DNA of 64,000 nt from Novosphingobium cyanobacteriorum (GCF_029436685.1 NZ_JAROCY010000004.1:1-64000); one strand, 5' to 3'; counted from the first letter of the stretch, positions 36,154 to 45,512 are shown. Program-made: numbers and translations. Notes: generated from the letters alone by a model not told the origin.

Positions 36154-37569
36154 TCAGGTGTCGCGCAGGCCCACGCCGATGCTGGCGCGCGGCTGCTCCA
36201 TCTCGGTCGAGGCGACCGGATAGGCGCAGTAATCCGCCGCGTAATAGGCGCTGGGGCGATGGTTGCCGGAAAGGCCCACGCCGCCAAACGGCGCGGCGCT
36301 CGATGCGCCATTGGTCGGGCGGTTCCAGTTGACCACCCCTGCGCGGATGTTGGCCCAGAACCGGTTGTATTCCTGGGGGCTGCCGCCCACCAGCGAGGCA
36401 GAAAGGCCAAAACGCGTGTTGTTCGCCTCGGCAATCGCCTCGTCGAACTCGCCTACCTTCACCACCTGCAGCAGCGGGCCGAACAGCTCCACGTCGGGCC
36501 GCTCCTTCATCGCGGTCACGTCGATGATCGCGGGCGAAAGGAAGGGCAGGTCCTCGCGCAGGCGGATCATGTGCTTGATCGGCCGCCCGCCGTTGGACAG
36601 CAGGTAGACGAAGCTCTCGGTCAGGCCATCCGCCGTGCGATTGTCGATCACCGGGCCCATGAACGGCGCCGGCTCGTCAAACGGCGCGCCCACGATGATC
36701 CGGTCGGCCAGCCGCTTCACCTCGTCCAGCAGCGCGTCATACATCGTGTCCTTCACGATCAGCCGCCGCCCGGCGGTGCAGCGCTGGCCCGCGCTGGTAA
36801 AGGCGGATTGCACCACCAGGATCGCCGCGTCGCTGATCTTGGGCGTGTCCCACACCACGATCGGGTTGTTACCGCCCATTTCCAGCGCCACGATCTTGCC
36901 GGGGTTCGGGGCCAGCTTGCGGTTGATGGCGATGCCGGCATGGGCCGATCCGGTGAACAGCACGCCGTCGATGCCGTCATGCGCCACCAGCGCCTGCCCC
37001 TCTTCCGGCCCGCCGATCAGCACCTGCACCACCGCGGCGGAAATGCCTGCGCGGTGGAAGCACTGCGCCAGCGCCTCGCCCACCGCGGGCGTCTTCTCGC
37101 TCGGCTTGAACACCACCACGTTGCCCGCGATCAGCGCGGGCACGATGTGGCCGTTGGGCAGGTGCGCGGGGAAGTTGTAGGGGCCCAGCACCGCCAGCAC
37201 GCCGTGCGGCTTGTGCCGCAGCGCGGCCGTGCCCTGCAGCGCGTTGTCCAGCTTGCGCTGGCTGGTCCGCTCGGCATAGGCGCGGACCGAAATCTCCACC
37301 TTGTTGATCACCGATTCCACTTCGGTGCGCGCTTCCCACAGCGGTTTTCCGGTTTCGCGGGCGATCAGCTCGGCCAGCTTGTCGGAATCCTTGCGCACTT
37401 CGTTGGCAAAGCGGCGGACCAGTTCGATGCGGGTGGACAGCGGCTGCGCGGCCCAGGCCGGCCAGGCGCGGCGGGCGCGGCCGACAACATCGTCGACGTC
37501 GCCCACGCGTCCGCGCCACATCTCCACACCGGTTGCAGGCTCGAACGAAACGATTTCGCGGGCTGACAC
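36154..37569 (-). CDS. astD: Succinylglutamate-semialdehyde dehydrogenase
   Basis: This 471-aa aldehyde dehydrogenase resembles AstD of the arginine succinyltransferase pathway: GPYNFPAHLPNGHIVPALIAGN (about 129-150), FTGS (205-208), Glu230 in ALEMGGNN and nucleophile Cys264 in GQRCTAGRRL. It oxidises succinylglutamate semialdehyde to succinylglutamate with NAD. The start is GTG. No other ast gene is adjacent, so a role in another route with a similar semialdehyde is possible. Confidence 0.87.
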   Translation of the reverse strand: MSAREIVSFEPATGVEMWRGRVGDVDDVVGRARRAWPAWAAQPLSTRIELVRRFANEVRKDSDKLAELIARETGKPLWEARTEVESVINKVEISVRAYAERTSQRKLDNALQGTAALRHKPHGVLAVLGPYNFPAHLPNGHIVPALIAGNVVVFKPSEKTPAVGEALAQCFHRAGISAAVVQVLIGGPEEGQALVAHDGIDGVLFTGSAHAGIAINRKLAPNPGKIVALEMGGNNPIVVWDTPKISDAAILVVQSAFTSAGQRCTAGRRLIVKDTMYDALLDEVKRLADRIIVGAPFDEPAPFMGPVIDNRTADGLTESFVYLLSNGGRPIKHMIRLREDLPFLSPAIIDVTAMKERPDVELFGPLLQVVKVGEFDEAIAEANNTRFGLSASLVGGSPQEYNRFWANIRAGVVNWNRPTNGASSAAPFGGVGLSGNHRPSAYYAADYCAYPVASTEMEQPRASIGVGLRDT

Positions 37570-37594
37570 GATCCCTCAGTCCATTTCAATTGCG

Positions 37595-37611
37595 GGCGTT
37601 GCGCCAACGCC
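37595..37611. repeat. Hairpin upstream of astD
   Basis: GGCGTTG-CGC-CAACGCC is a perfect 7-bp inverted repeat 25 bp before the astD start. It could be an operator or the end of selO transcription, which reads toward it from the right. Only the symmetry is seen. Confidence 0.4.
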
Positions 37612-37680
37612 ATCCTGTCGACAAGCCTGTTAACTGGTAACGAAAGAAACGCAATCAAGCCAGCAACAATGCTGCGCGGT

Positions 37681-39075
37681 TCAGGCCGCTTCCTCGGCGG
37701 CTGCGCGGTGCCCTGCCGCCACGGGCGCGGCCCCATGCGCCTCGCCCATCCGGCGCAGCGCCGCCACCTTGGCGTGGAACGCGCTCCAGTCGTCATCGTC
37801 GGCAATCGGGCTCCAGATCGCCTCCACTTCCTCGATCAGCATCGCCTGTGGTGCGGCGTCCAACCAATAGGGATGATCGGATGCGGTTGCGGCATAGGGC
37901 CTCAGCGCCTCAGTCAGCGGACCTTGGGCATTCGCACCGCCGCGATGGCGGAAGAAGAAGGCGTCGGGGCCGATGCCTTCGTCCACCATCGCCTGCTCGC
38001 ACAGCGCGATCATCGCCGAATCCTCTTCCACCCCGCGCGGGCTCACGCCCAGCCGCCAGCACCAGCGCCGCGCCATCGCCTCGCGATAGAGGTCGGGAAA
38101 GCGGTTCAGCGCCTCGATCAGCGGCGGCGCTTCTTCCAGCAGGCGCAGCGCCACGGCCAGCTGGCCGCAGTTCCAGTGCAGCGCCTCGGGCTGGCGGCCA
38201 AAGGCATAAAGGCCGGAATGGTCGAAGTAGGCTGCGGTAAAGCCGCCATCCCAGCGCGGCAGCCAGCGCCACGGGCCGTAATCGAAGCTTTCGCCCGTGA
38301 TGTTCATGTTGTCGGTGTTCAGCACGCCGTGGACAAAGCCCGCCACCATCCAGCTCGCGGCCAGGTCGGCCAGCCGCTCCACCACCTGGTGCATCAGCCG
38401 CGCTGCCGGGCTCGCGCCTTCCGGGCCCGCCGCTCCGGGATAGTTGGCCAGGCAATAGGCCACCAGCTGCGCCATCTCGTCCGGCTTGTCGAGCGCCAGC
38501 AGCCGCTGGAACGTGCCGATGCGGATATGCCCGTGGCTCAGCCGCACCAGCACCGCCGCGCGCGTCGGGCTGGGCTCGTCGTCGCGCCACAGCCGCTCGC
38601 CGGTTTCCACCACGCTGAAGGTGCGGCTGGTGTTCACGCCCAGCGCCTCCAGCATTTCGGTGGCCAGCACCTCGCGCACCGCGCCTTTCAGCGTCAGCCG
38701 CCCGTCGCCGCGCCGGCTCCACGGTGTCTGGCCCGATCCCTTGGTGCCCAGGTCCATCAGCCGGTCGCGCCCGTCCAGCATCTGGGAATAAAGGAACCCG
38801 CGCCCGTCACCCAGTTCGGGGTTGTACACGCGGAACTGGTGGCCATGATATCGCAGTGCCAGCGGCTGTGGCAGGTTGCCCTCCAGCGGGCGGAACCGCC
38901 CCATATGCTTCACCCAGTCCGCGTCGTTCAGCCCGTCCAGCCCCACCTGCGCGGCGGCGCGGTCGTTGCGAAAGCGCAGGATCGTTTCGGGGAAGTCGGA
39001 TGGCGAAACCGGATCGCCCAGCCACTCGGCAAGCGAAAGGATGCGCGGGGCGGGGCGGTAGGTGGTGCTGTCCAT
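37681..39075 (-). CDS. selO: Protein adenylyltransferase SelO
   Basis: This 464-aa pseudokinase transfers AMP from ATP to protein hydroxyls. The family motifs are DLGTKGSGQTPWSRRGDGRLTL in outline (about 107-128), ATEMLEALGV, NTDNMNITGESFDYGP with the catalytic Asp, and AYFDHSGLYAFGRQP. I chose ATG 39075 because the longer reading adds an N-terminus not typical of the family. Confidence 0.94.
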   Translation of the reverse strand: MDSTTYRPAPRILSLAEWLGDPVSPSDFPETILRFRNDRAAAQVGLDGLNDADWVKHMGRFRPLEGNLPQPLALRYHGHQFRVYNPELGDGRGFLYSQMLDGRDRLMDLGTKGSGQTPWSRRGDGRLTLKGAVREVLATEMLEALGVNTSRTFSVVETGERLWRDDEPSPTRAAVLVRLSHGHIRIGTFQRLLALDKPDEMAQLVAYCLANYPGAAGPEGASPAARLMHQVVERLADLAASWMVAGFVHGVLNTDNMNITGESFDYGPWRWLPRWDGGFTAAYFDHSGLYAFGRQPEALHWNCGQLAVALRLLEEAPPLIEALNRFPDLYREAMARRWCWRLGVSPRGVEEDSAMIALCEQAMVDEGIGPDAFFFRHRGGANAQGPLTEALRPYAATASDHPYWLDAAPQAMLIEEVEAIWSPIADDDDWSAFHAKVAALRRMGEAHGAAPVAAGHRAAAEEAA

Positions 39076-39103
39076 CCTGCCGTTGTGGTGCCCCTGCGAT
39101 TGG

Positions 39104-39128
39104 TTCGCAAGGCGAGCGCCCTTGCGAA
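39104..39128. promoter_or_regulatory. Inverted repeat between selO and the alpha/beta hydrolase gene
   Basis: TTCGCAAGG (39104-39112) is perfectly inverted as CCTTGCGAA (39120-39128) around 7 bp, in the 112-bp divergent intergenic region. It might be an operator for both genes or a hairpin in either leader. Confidence 0.4.
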
Positions 39129-39187
39129 TCACCGCTTTTCGCCCCACCGCATCGCCTGTTGCGACCAATCACGGGATTTCACGGGTC

Positions 39188-40048
39188 ATGGCGGATTACG
39201 AACTGCGCAGCTGGACCAGCCGCGACGGGTTGCGCCTGTGCTATCGCGATTATGTCGGCCCGGATGATCGCCCGCCGCTGCTGTGCCTTCACGGCCTCAC
39301 CCGCAATGCCCGCGATTTCGCCGGGCTGGCCGATCGGTTGGGCGGAAAATGGCGGTTGATCGTGCCGGAAATGCGCGGGCGCGGGGACAGCGACTATGCG
39401 CGCGATCCGATGACCTACAATCCTGCCCAGTATGCCGATGATCTTGAAGTGCTGCTGGCGGACCTGGCGTTCGATCGCTTCGTCACGATCGGCACCTCGA
39501 TGGGCGGCCTGCTTTCGATGATGCTGGCTGCCGCCAATCCCGCGCGCATTGCCGGGGCTCTGCTCAACGATATCGGTCCGGTGATTGATCCGGTCGGCCT
39601 GGCGCGCATCCGGGATTACGTGGGGCAGGGGCGCAGCTTCGAAACCTGGATGCACGCCGCCCGCGCGCTGCAGGAAAGCCAGCGTGATGCCTATCCTGAC
39701 TACGGGATTTCCGATTGGCTGGCCATGGCCAAGCGGCTGATGGTGCTGGGCAGCGGCGGGCGCATCGCTTTCGATTATGACATGAAGATCGGCGTCCCGT
39801 TCGAACAGCCCGCCGGCGCCGCGCCCGAAGTTGACCTGTGGCCGCTGTTCGATGCGCTGGCGCAGGCGCCCATGCTCATCGTGCGGGGAGAACGCTCGGA
39901 CATCCTCTCCGCAGAAACGGCGGGCCAGATGGCGGCGCGCGCCTCCGGGGCCGAACTCCTCGTCCTGCCGCGCACCGGCCATGCGCCCACGCTGGATGAA
40001 CCTGATTGCGTCGCGGCGATCGATCGCCTGCTGTCGCGGGTGGGCTGA
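39188..40048 (+). CDS. Alpha/beta hydrolase
   Basis: This 286-aa protein has an alpha/beta-hydrolase fold: oxyanion motif LCLHGLTRNARDF, nucleophile elbow GTSMGG (Ser near 101), a late Asp near 238 (GERSDILS) and the catalytic His in PRTGHAPTLDEP. Likely an esterase or C-C bond hydrolase; the substrate is unknown. A glycosyltransferase gene starts 12 bp later. Confidence 0.88.
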   Translation: MADYELRSWTSRDGLRLCYRDYVGPDDRPPLLCLHGLTRNARDFAGLADRLGGKWRLIVPEMRGRGDSDYARDPMTYNPAQYADDLEVLLADLAFDRFVTIGTSMGGLLSMMLAAANPARIAGALLNDIGPVIDPVGLARIRDYVGQGRSFETWMHAARALQESQRDAYPDYGISDWLAMAKRLMVLGSGGRIAFDYDMKIGVPFEQPAGAAPEVDLWPLFDALAQAPMLIVRGERSDILSAETAGQMAARASGAELLVLPRTGHAPTLDEPDCVAAIDRLLSRVG

Positions 40049-40060
40049 ACCTTCGCCTCC

Positions 40061-41188
40061 ATGCGTATCCTGCACCTTCATTCCACGTTCAACGCCGGGG
40101 GCAAGGAGCGGCGCTGCGCAGCGCTGATCAACCGCTTCGGGCCGGGCGTGTCGCACACCATCGTATCGGCCATGCCCGATGCGCTGGGCGCACGCACGCT
40201 GATCGATCCGGCCGTTCCGGTGGAATTTCCCGCCGATTTCCCGTCGCTTGCTGGCCCGCTGCGGGTGCGGCGGCTGCGCGCACTGGCGCGGGCGATGCAG
40301 GGTTTTGATCTCGTCCTGACCTACAACTGGGGGGCGATGGATGCGGCCATGGCCCATGCCGTGTTCGCCCCGATCCTGCGCCTGCCGCCGCTGGTCCACC
40401 ACGAAGACGGCTTCCATGTTGATGAGGCGCAGCGCCGCAATCCGCGCCGCAACTGGTATCGCCGCATCGCGCTGGCGCGCGCTTCGGCGCTGGTGGTCTG
40501 CTCGGCTGCGCTGGAACAGGTGGCGCTTACCGATTGGGCGCAGCCGCGCGGCCGCATCCGCCGCATCCCCAACGGCATCCGCACGGCCGATTATGGCCGC
40601 AAGGTGCGGCCCGACGCGCTGCCCCGCATCGTCAAGCGCAAGGGCGAACGCTGGCTCGGCACGCTGGCCAACCTGCGCCAGGTGAAGAACCTGCCCCGCC
40701 TTGTCCGCGCCTTTGCCGCCATGCCGCCCGAATGGCAGCTGGTGATCCTGGGGGAAGGGCCGGAACGCCAGACCATCCTGGCCGAAGCGATGAAGCACCG
40801 GCTCGAAGACCGCGTCCACCTGCCCGGTCACGTCCCTGATCCCGCCGCGGCCATCGGCCTGTTCGATCTCTTCGCCCTCTCGTCAGACAGCGAACAGGCC
40901 CCGCTCTCGGTGATCGAGGCGATGGCGGCAGGTCTTGCAGTCGCCAGCCCGGCGGTGGGGGACGTGGCGGAAATGGTCGCGGCAGAGAACGCGCCCTATG
41001 TCGTTCCGGCCGGAGACGAGGCCGCGCTGGGCCAAGCGCTCGCCACGCTCGGCATGGACGAACCGCTGCGGCGCGTGGTGGGGGAGGCCAATCGCAAACG
41101 GGCGCAGCGCGAGTTTGACGAGGCGGCGATGGCGGAGCGCTATGGGGCGGTCTATGCCGCCGCGATGGGGCGTGTCAGCTTCCCCTGA
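40061..41188 (+). CDS. Family 4 glycosyltransferase
   Basis: This 375-aa GT-B enzyme has the N-terminal HSTFNAGGKERR segment and the C-terminal nucleotide-sugar half with LVILGEGPERQTI, VHLPGHVPDPAA and the ALSSDSEQAPLSVIEAMAAGLAVAS motif of GT4. It likely builds a surface or storage glycan. It probably shares a transcript with the hydrolase gene. Confidence 0.88.
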   Translation: MRILHLHSTFNAGGKERRCAALINRFGPGVSHTIVSAMPDALGARTLIDPAVPVEFPADFPSLAGPLRVRRLRALARAMQGFDLVLTYNWGAMDAAMAHAVFAPILRLPPLVHHEDGFHVDEAQRRNPRRNWYRRIALARASALVVCSAALEQVALTDWAQPRGRIRRIPNGIRTADYGRKVRPDALPRIVKRKGERWLGTLANLRQVKNLPRLVRAFAAMPPEWQLVILGEGPERQTILAEAMKHRLEDRVHLPGHVPDPAAAIGLFDLFALSSDSEQAPLSVIEAMAAGLAVASPAVGDVAEMVAAENAPYVVPAGDEAALGQALATLGMDEPLRRVVGEANRKRAQREFDEAAMAERYGAVYAAAMGRVSFP

Positions 41189-41207
41189 ACCGGCCTTGAC
41201 CGGGTCT

Positions 41208-41249
41208 CAGTCGATCTCAACCCCGCGTCAGTCGTTTTCAACCCCCTCT
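41208..41249. repeat. Two imperfect 21-bp tandem units
   Basis: Two adjacent 21-bp units both begin CAGTCG and contain TCAACCCC; about three quarters of positions match. They lie in the 202-bp non-coding stretch between the glycosyltransferase and the YfgM-like gene, where I see nothing else clear. Confidence 0.4.
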
Positions 41250-41390
41250 CAAATCACGCCGATCGGCTTCAGCCAGCGTTCAGCGGGGGAAATCCACCTT
41301 TCAGCCGCTTGTCATTCCGGTTGAAAAGGCGTTCCCATCCGCTAAACACCCCCAAACCTCCGTTAACCGCCTTTTTCTGAAAGCCCTCCC

Positions 41391-42149
41391 TTGGCGCTCT
41401 TTTCCCCCACCCCCTCCAATTCGGCCGCCAGCAAGGCCGCAGAGCGCGACGCGGCGCAGCAGCATGTGCTGATGCGCGAGATCGACGACGCCCTGCGCGA
41501 GGACGAGGCGCGCGCCATGTTCTCCCGCTATGCCAGGCCGGTGGGCGCGCTGGTGGTTGCCGGGCTGGTCGCGCTGGCCGGATATCTGTGGTATGACAAC
41601 CACTTGCAGGAAAAGAACGGTGAGACGGGCGAAGCCATGACGCTGGCGCTCGATCAGGTTGAAGGCGGCAACCTGCCCAAGGGCAATGCCGATCTGGCCG
41701 CGTTGCTGAAGGACGCCGGCCCCGGCTATGCCGGCGCCGCCCGCATGATGCAGGCCGGCATTGCCGAGGAACAGGGCAAGGGCGCCGACGCTGCCCGCAT
41801 GTTCAACGAAGTGGCCGCCGATACCAAGGCGCCGCAGGCCTACCGCGATCTCGCCACCATCCGCGCCACCGCCGCGCAGTTTGACAGCCTGCCGCCGCAG
41901 CAGGTGATCGACCGGCTGAAGGGCCTGGCAGTACCCGGAAATGCGTGGTTCGGCAGCGCCGGCGAACTGGTGGGCATGGCCTACGTGAAGCAGGGCCGCG
42001 CCGATCTGGCAGGCCCGCTGTTCGCCGCCATCGCCAAGGACAAGTCCACCCCGGAATCGCTGCGCCGCCGCATCCGCCAGGTGGCGGGCCAGCTGGGCGT
42101 TGACGCGGTGGAAGATCCCGAAACGGCCGCCAAGGTGGGCGAGCAATAA
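41391..42149 (+). CDS. YfgM-like TPR membrane protein
   Basis: This 252-aa protein has a cytoplasmic N-terminus with MREIDDALREDEARAMFSRYARP, one membrane helix (about 51-66) and a periplasmic domain with TPR-like helices. It matches YfgM-type (TPR_21) proteins that work with the Sec translocon and periplasmic chaperones. The start appears to be TTG; an ATG at 41472 would remove the polar first 27 residues. bamB follows by 32 bp, as in the E. coli yfgM-bamB pair. Confidence 0.82.
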   Translation: MALFSPTPSNSAASKAAERDAAQQHVLMREIDDALREDEARAMFSRYARPVGALVVAGLVALAGYLWYDNHLQEKNGETGEAMTLALDQVEGGNLPKGNADLAALLKDAGPGYAGAARMMQAGIAEEQGKGADAARMFNEVAADTKAPQAYRDLATIRATAAQFDSLPPQQVIDRLKGLAVPGNAWFGSAGELVGMAYVKQGRADLAGPLFAAIAKDKSTPESLRRRIRQVAGQLGVDAVEDPETAAKVGEQ

Positions 42150-42181
42150 CCATTTCACGTGCAGAGGACGCCGTAAGCCTG

Positions 42182-43531
42182 ATGAACAACGCCAAGTCCA
42201 ACACCCGTCGCATCCGCCAGGCGGGCGTCGCCGGGGTCATGATCCTCGCCTTGGCGCTGGGCGGCTGCGGCATCGGCAAGAGCAAGACCAAGTCCACCCC
42301 CACGGTGGGCCAGCGCGTGCCGATCCTTTCACGGATCGAGGCGGGCACCAAGGTGGACACCGCGATTTCCGGCATCGACGTGGTCCTGCCCCCGGCCGAG
42401 GCCAACCCCGATTGGGCGCAGGCCGGCGGCACGGCGTCAAAGTCCTATGGCCACCTCGCCATCGGCGATGCGCCGCAGCGCCTGTGGACCGCCAACATCG
42501 CCGGTTCGTCGAAGAAGCAGCGCCTGGCCGCCGCGCCGGTGGTGGGCGATGGGCACCTGTTCGTGATGGACACCGAAGGCGAAGTCCACGCCTATGACGC
42601 CAACACCGGGAAGCAGGTCTGGTCCGCCGGTTTCCGCCTGCCCGACAGTGGCAGCTCGGTTTTCGGCGGCGGCGTCGCCTATGACGATGGCGTGGTCTAT
42701 GTGACCACCGGGCTTGGCGAAGTGGCCGCGATCAACGCCAAGGACGGCACCAGCAAGTGGCGGGTGAAGCCGGCCGGTCCCGATCGTGGCGCGCCGACCA
42801 TCGGCTTTGGCCAGGTCTTCGTGATGACGCAGGACAACCAGATCGTGGCGCTGAACAGCGACGATGGCAGCCTGCTGTGGAACGAATCCGCATCGGTGGC
42901 GCAGACCGGCGTGTTCGGCGTGGCTGCGCCTGCCGCCGGGCAGGGCACGATCGTGGCGGGCTACAGCTCGGGCGAACTGGTCGCCTATCGCTATGAAAAC
43001 GGGCGCCAGCTGTGGTCCGATGCGCTGGCGCGTACCTCCATCGCCACCTCGGTTTCCACGCTGACCGACATCGACGCGGACCCGATCATCGAACGTGGCC
43101 GCGTCTATGCGCTGGGCCAGGGCGGGCGCATGGCCGCCTATGAACTGGTGACCGGGCAGCGCATCTGGGAACTGAACCTGGCCGGTATTTCGACTCCGGC
43201 GGTGGCGGGTGAATGGATCTTCACCCTGACCGACGAAGCGAAGCTGCTGTGCATTTCCAAGAACAACGGCAAGGTGCGCTGGATGCAGCAACTGCCGCGC
43301 TGGGAAAACGTGAGGAAGAAGAAGAACCCGATCTTCTGGACCGGCCCGGTGCTGGCGGGCAACCGCCTGTGGGTGGCCAATTCCAAGGGCCAGATCCAGA
43401 CCGCGTCGGTAACCGACGGCACGGTGACCACGTTCGCCAAAGTGGGCGCACCGGTCTCGCTGGCGCCGGTGGTGGCCAACCAGACGCTCTATGTGCTGGA
43501 CGACAGCGGCCGGATCACCGCGTTCCGTTGA
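42182..43531 (+). CDS. bamB: Outer-membrane assembly lipoprotein BamB
   Basis: This 449-aa lipoprotein (LALALGGC lipobox, Cys near 29) forms an eight-bladed beta-propeller made of PQQ-like repeats, for example NTGKQVWS, KDGTSKWRV, DDGSLLWNE and NNGKVRWMQ. BamB helps the BamA complex insert beta-barrel proteins. In many genomes der follows; here it is absent and a REP-type repeat region follows. Confidence 0.9.
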   Translation: MNNAKSNTRRIRQAGVAGVMILALALGGCGIGKSKTKSTPTVGQRVPILSRIEAGTKVDTAISGIDVVLPPAEANPDWAQAGGTASKSYGHLAIGDAPQRLWTANIAGSSKKQRLAAAPVVGDGHLFVMDTEGEVHAYDANTGKQVWSAGFRLPDSGSSVFGGGVAYDDGVVYVTTGLGEVAAINAKDGTSKWRVKPAGPDRGAPTIGFGQVFVMTQDNQIVALNSDDGSLLWNESASVAQTGVFGVAAPAAGQGTIVAGYSSGELVAYRYENGRQLWSDALARTSIATSVSTLTDIDADPIIERGRVYALGQGGRMAAYELVTGQRIWELNLAGISTPAVAGEWIFTLTDEAKLLCISKNNGKVRWMQQLPRWENVRKKKNPIFWTGPVLAGNRLWVANSKGQIQTASVTDGTVTTFAKVGAPVSLAPVVANQTLYVLDDSGRITAFR

Positions 43532-43548
43532 TCGGCCGGTTGCGCGGG

Positions 43549-43660
43549 CATCCTTCGACAGGCTCAGGATGAGCGGGTTTAGTTTGGGTCGGATTTGCGG
43601 AAGTCAGCTCCTCCCCAATTCCAATTCCTGACCGTTCGTGGTGAGCTTGTCGAACCACAG
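43549..43660. repeat. REP-type palindromic repeat pair 1
   Basis: Two facing units share the core TTCGACAGGCTCA. The first (43549-43577) is bracketed by CATCC/GGATG; the second, on the other strand (43631-43660), by GTGGT/ACCAC, giving small stem-loops in each unit. The second repeat element at 45513-45612 has the same plan. Such elements are frequent in sphingomonad intergenic DNA and are spread by RAYT-like transposases or related activity; no such gene is seen here. Confidence 0.75.
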
Positions 43661-43689
43661 CAGCGCAACGCCCGGCTAAGGCGCGGCCC

Positions 43690-44046
43690 CTACTTCCCCG
43701 GAAGCCCCGCCACATAGGCTGAAAGATCGGCGATGTCCTGATCCTGCATCGTCGTTGCCACCGCCTGCATCTGCGCGGCGTTTGCGCCGGTGGCGGTGCC
43801 GGTGCGATAGGCATTCAGGCGTTCGGCAAGATAAGCCGCGGTGCGGCCCGCCAGCGCAGGCGCCACGTCGCTGCCGCGCAGGCCTTCGCCATGGCAGCCG
43901 GCGCAGGCATAGCCGCCATATTCGCCCCAGTCCTGCGCCAGCTGCGCGCCGCGCGCGGCGTCACCAGCGGGTGCTGCGGCCAGGGCCACGGCAGGCACGG
44001 CGAGAACGGTCAGGGCAAGGCTGCGGCTGCGCAATGGGTGGGGCAT
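43690..44046 (-). CDS. Single-haem c-type cytochrome
   Basis: This 118-aa periplasmic protein has a signal peptide (to about residue 24) and one haem motif Cys48-Ala-Gly-Cys51-His52, with Met100 as the probable second ligand (TTMQDQDIADLSAYV). It is a class I cytochrome c of the cytochrome c553/c4 type and could carry electrons to the aa3 oxidase encoded earlier in the window. The start is set by the signal peptide. Confidence 0.88.
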   Translation of the reverse strand: MPHPLRSRSLALTVLAVPAVALAAAPAGDAARGAQLAQDWGEYGGYACAGCHGEGLRGSDVAPALAGRTAAYLAERLNAYRTGTATGANAAQMQAVATTMQDQDIADLSAYVAGLPGK

Positions 44047-44126
44047 CCCTGCAATGTGCCGCAAACCTGCCCCGTGCGGTAGCCCTTTCACCATTTGCTC
44101 ACCCCTTCGCGCTATCGCGACAGACC

Positions 44127-45491
44127 ATGAGCACCGATCCGTCCGCCGCGGCCCCGCGCCAGCGCCCTGAAAGCGATGTGTCCGCTGCGGTGGGCCTTTC
44201 CGGCCTGGCCGGCCTGCTGGTGTGGCTGCTGGTCTGTCGCAACTGGCCGGCGATTTCCGATGCGCTGGCACTGCCGGGGCCGCACGAGCGGCTGAACGGC
44301 GCCAATGCCGCGCTGGCCGCGCTGCTCTTTTCCGGCACGCCGATGGTGCTGTGGTCGCTGTTGGTGGACAAGGTGCATCGCCGCCCCTCCACCGGGATCG
44401 ATTGGGACAATCCGCGCCCCCTGCGCAACGTGATGGACGTTTCGATCACCAAGATTGCCGGCCTGTGGGCCACGTGGTCGATCATCGGCTTCGTCTATTG
44501 CCTGGGCCGCTGGTACTGGCGCGGCGGATACCTGTTCGCGATGGATATCCTGACGACCATCGCCCCGCTGATGTTCCTGGGCGCCATTCCCTATGTGCTG
44601 TGGCTGGATCGCGTGCTGGTGAACCCGCGCGATGGCGCCTGGCATTTCGGCGCGCTGCTGATCGGGCGCGAGCCTTACGACATCGAGCAGGTGTGGCACC
44701 ACCTGCGCGCCTGGGCGGTGAAGGGCTTTTTCTGCGCCTTCATGATCATGATCCTGCCCGGCGGTTTCCTGGCCATGGTCAACATGGATTGGAGCCAGGT
44801 GCCGTTTCATCCGGTGGCGATCGGCGATGCGACGATCCAGTTCATGTTCATGGTCGACGTGCAGATCGCCATGGTCGGCTACCTGCTGACGATGAAGCCG
44901 CTGGATGCGCAAATCCGCACCGCCAATCCCTTTCTGGGCGGGTGGGTCTCGGCGCTGATCTGCTATCCCCCGTTCATTCTGATGGGCGATGGCGCGGTGC
45001 TGGATTATCACCAGAACACCGCCGAATGGAACGTGTGGCTGCAGGATTACACGCCGCTGCTGTGGGTCTGGGCGGTGCTGCTGGTGGTGCTGACCGGCAT
45101 CTATGCCTGGGCCACGGTGGCGTTCGGCCTGCGCTTTTCCAACCTTACCTATCGCGGCGTGCTGACCAACGGGCCCTATGCCTATACCCGGCACCCGGCC
45201 TATCTTTCCAAGAACACCTACTGGTGGCTGGCGACCATGCCGTTCCTGGCGACGAGCGGATCACTGGTGGACGTGGTGCGCAACACGGTGACGCTGGGGC
45301 TGGTGAGCGCGGTCTATTACTGGCGCGCGCGCACCGAGGAAAAGCACCTGCTGGGCGAGGATGCGAAGTACCGCGCCTATCACGCGTGGATGAACGAACA
45401 TGGCCTGATCACATCGCGCCTGTACCGGCTGGGCCGGTTGGTGACGGCGCGGCATCGGCGCAGCGCGGCGGCCTTGCAGCCCGCGGAGTGA
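44127..45491 (+). CDS. ICMT-like multi-helix membrane methyltransferase
   Basis: This 454-aa integral membrane protein has about ten helices. The C-terminus carries the isoprenylcysteine methyltransferase/phospholipid methyltransferase signature: GPYAYTRHPAYLSKNTYWW and EEKHLLGEDAKYRAYHAWM, which bind SAM. The long N-terminal helical part (residues 1-320) is not found in simple ICMT proteins. A lipid or a membrane quinone-like compound is a possible substrate. Flanked by two REP-type elements. Confidence 0.75.
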   Translation: MSTDPSAAAPRQRPESDVSAAVGLSGLAGLLVWLLVCRNWPAISDALALPGPHERLNGANAALAALLFSGTPMVLWSLLVDKVHRRPSTGIDWDNPRPLRNVMDVSITKIAGLWATWSIIGFVYCLGRWYWRGGYLFAMDILTTIAPLMFLGAIPYVLWLDRVLVNPRDGAWHFGALLIGREPYDIEQVWHHLRAWAVKGFFCAFMIMILPGGFLAMVNMDWSQVPFHPVAIGDATIQFMFMVDVQIAMVGYLLTMKPLDAQIRTANPFLGGWVSALICYPPFILMGDGAVLDYHQNTAEWNVWLQDYTPLLWVWAVLLVVLTGIYAWATVAFGLRFSNLTYRGVLTNGPYAYTRHPAYLSKNTYWWLATMPFLATSGSLVDVVRNTVTLGLVSAVYYWRARTEEKHLLGEDAKYRAYHAWMNEHGLITSRLYRLGRLVTARHRRSAAALQPAE

Positions 45492-45512
45492 AAGGGGCGG
45501 GCGTCGCCCGGT

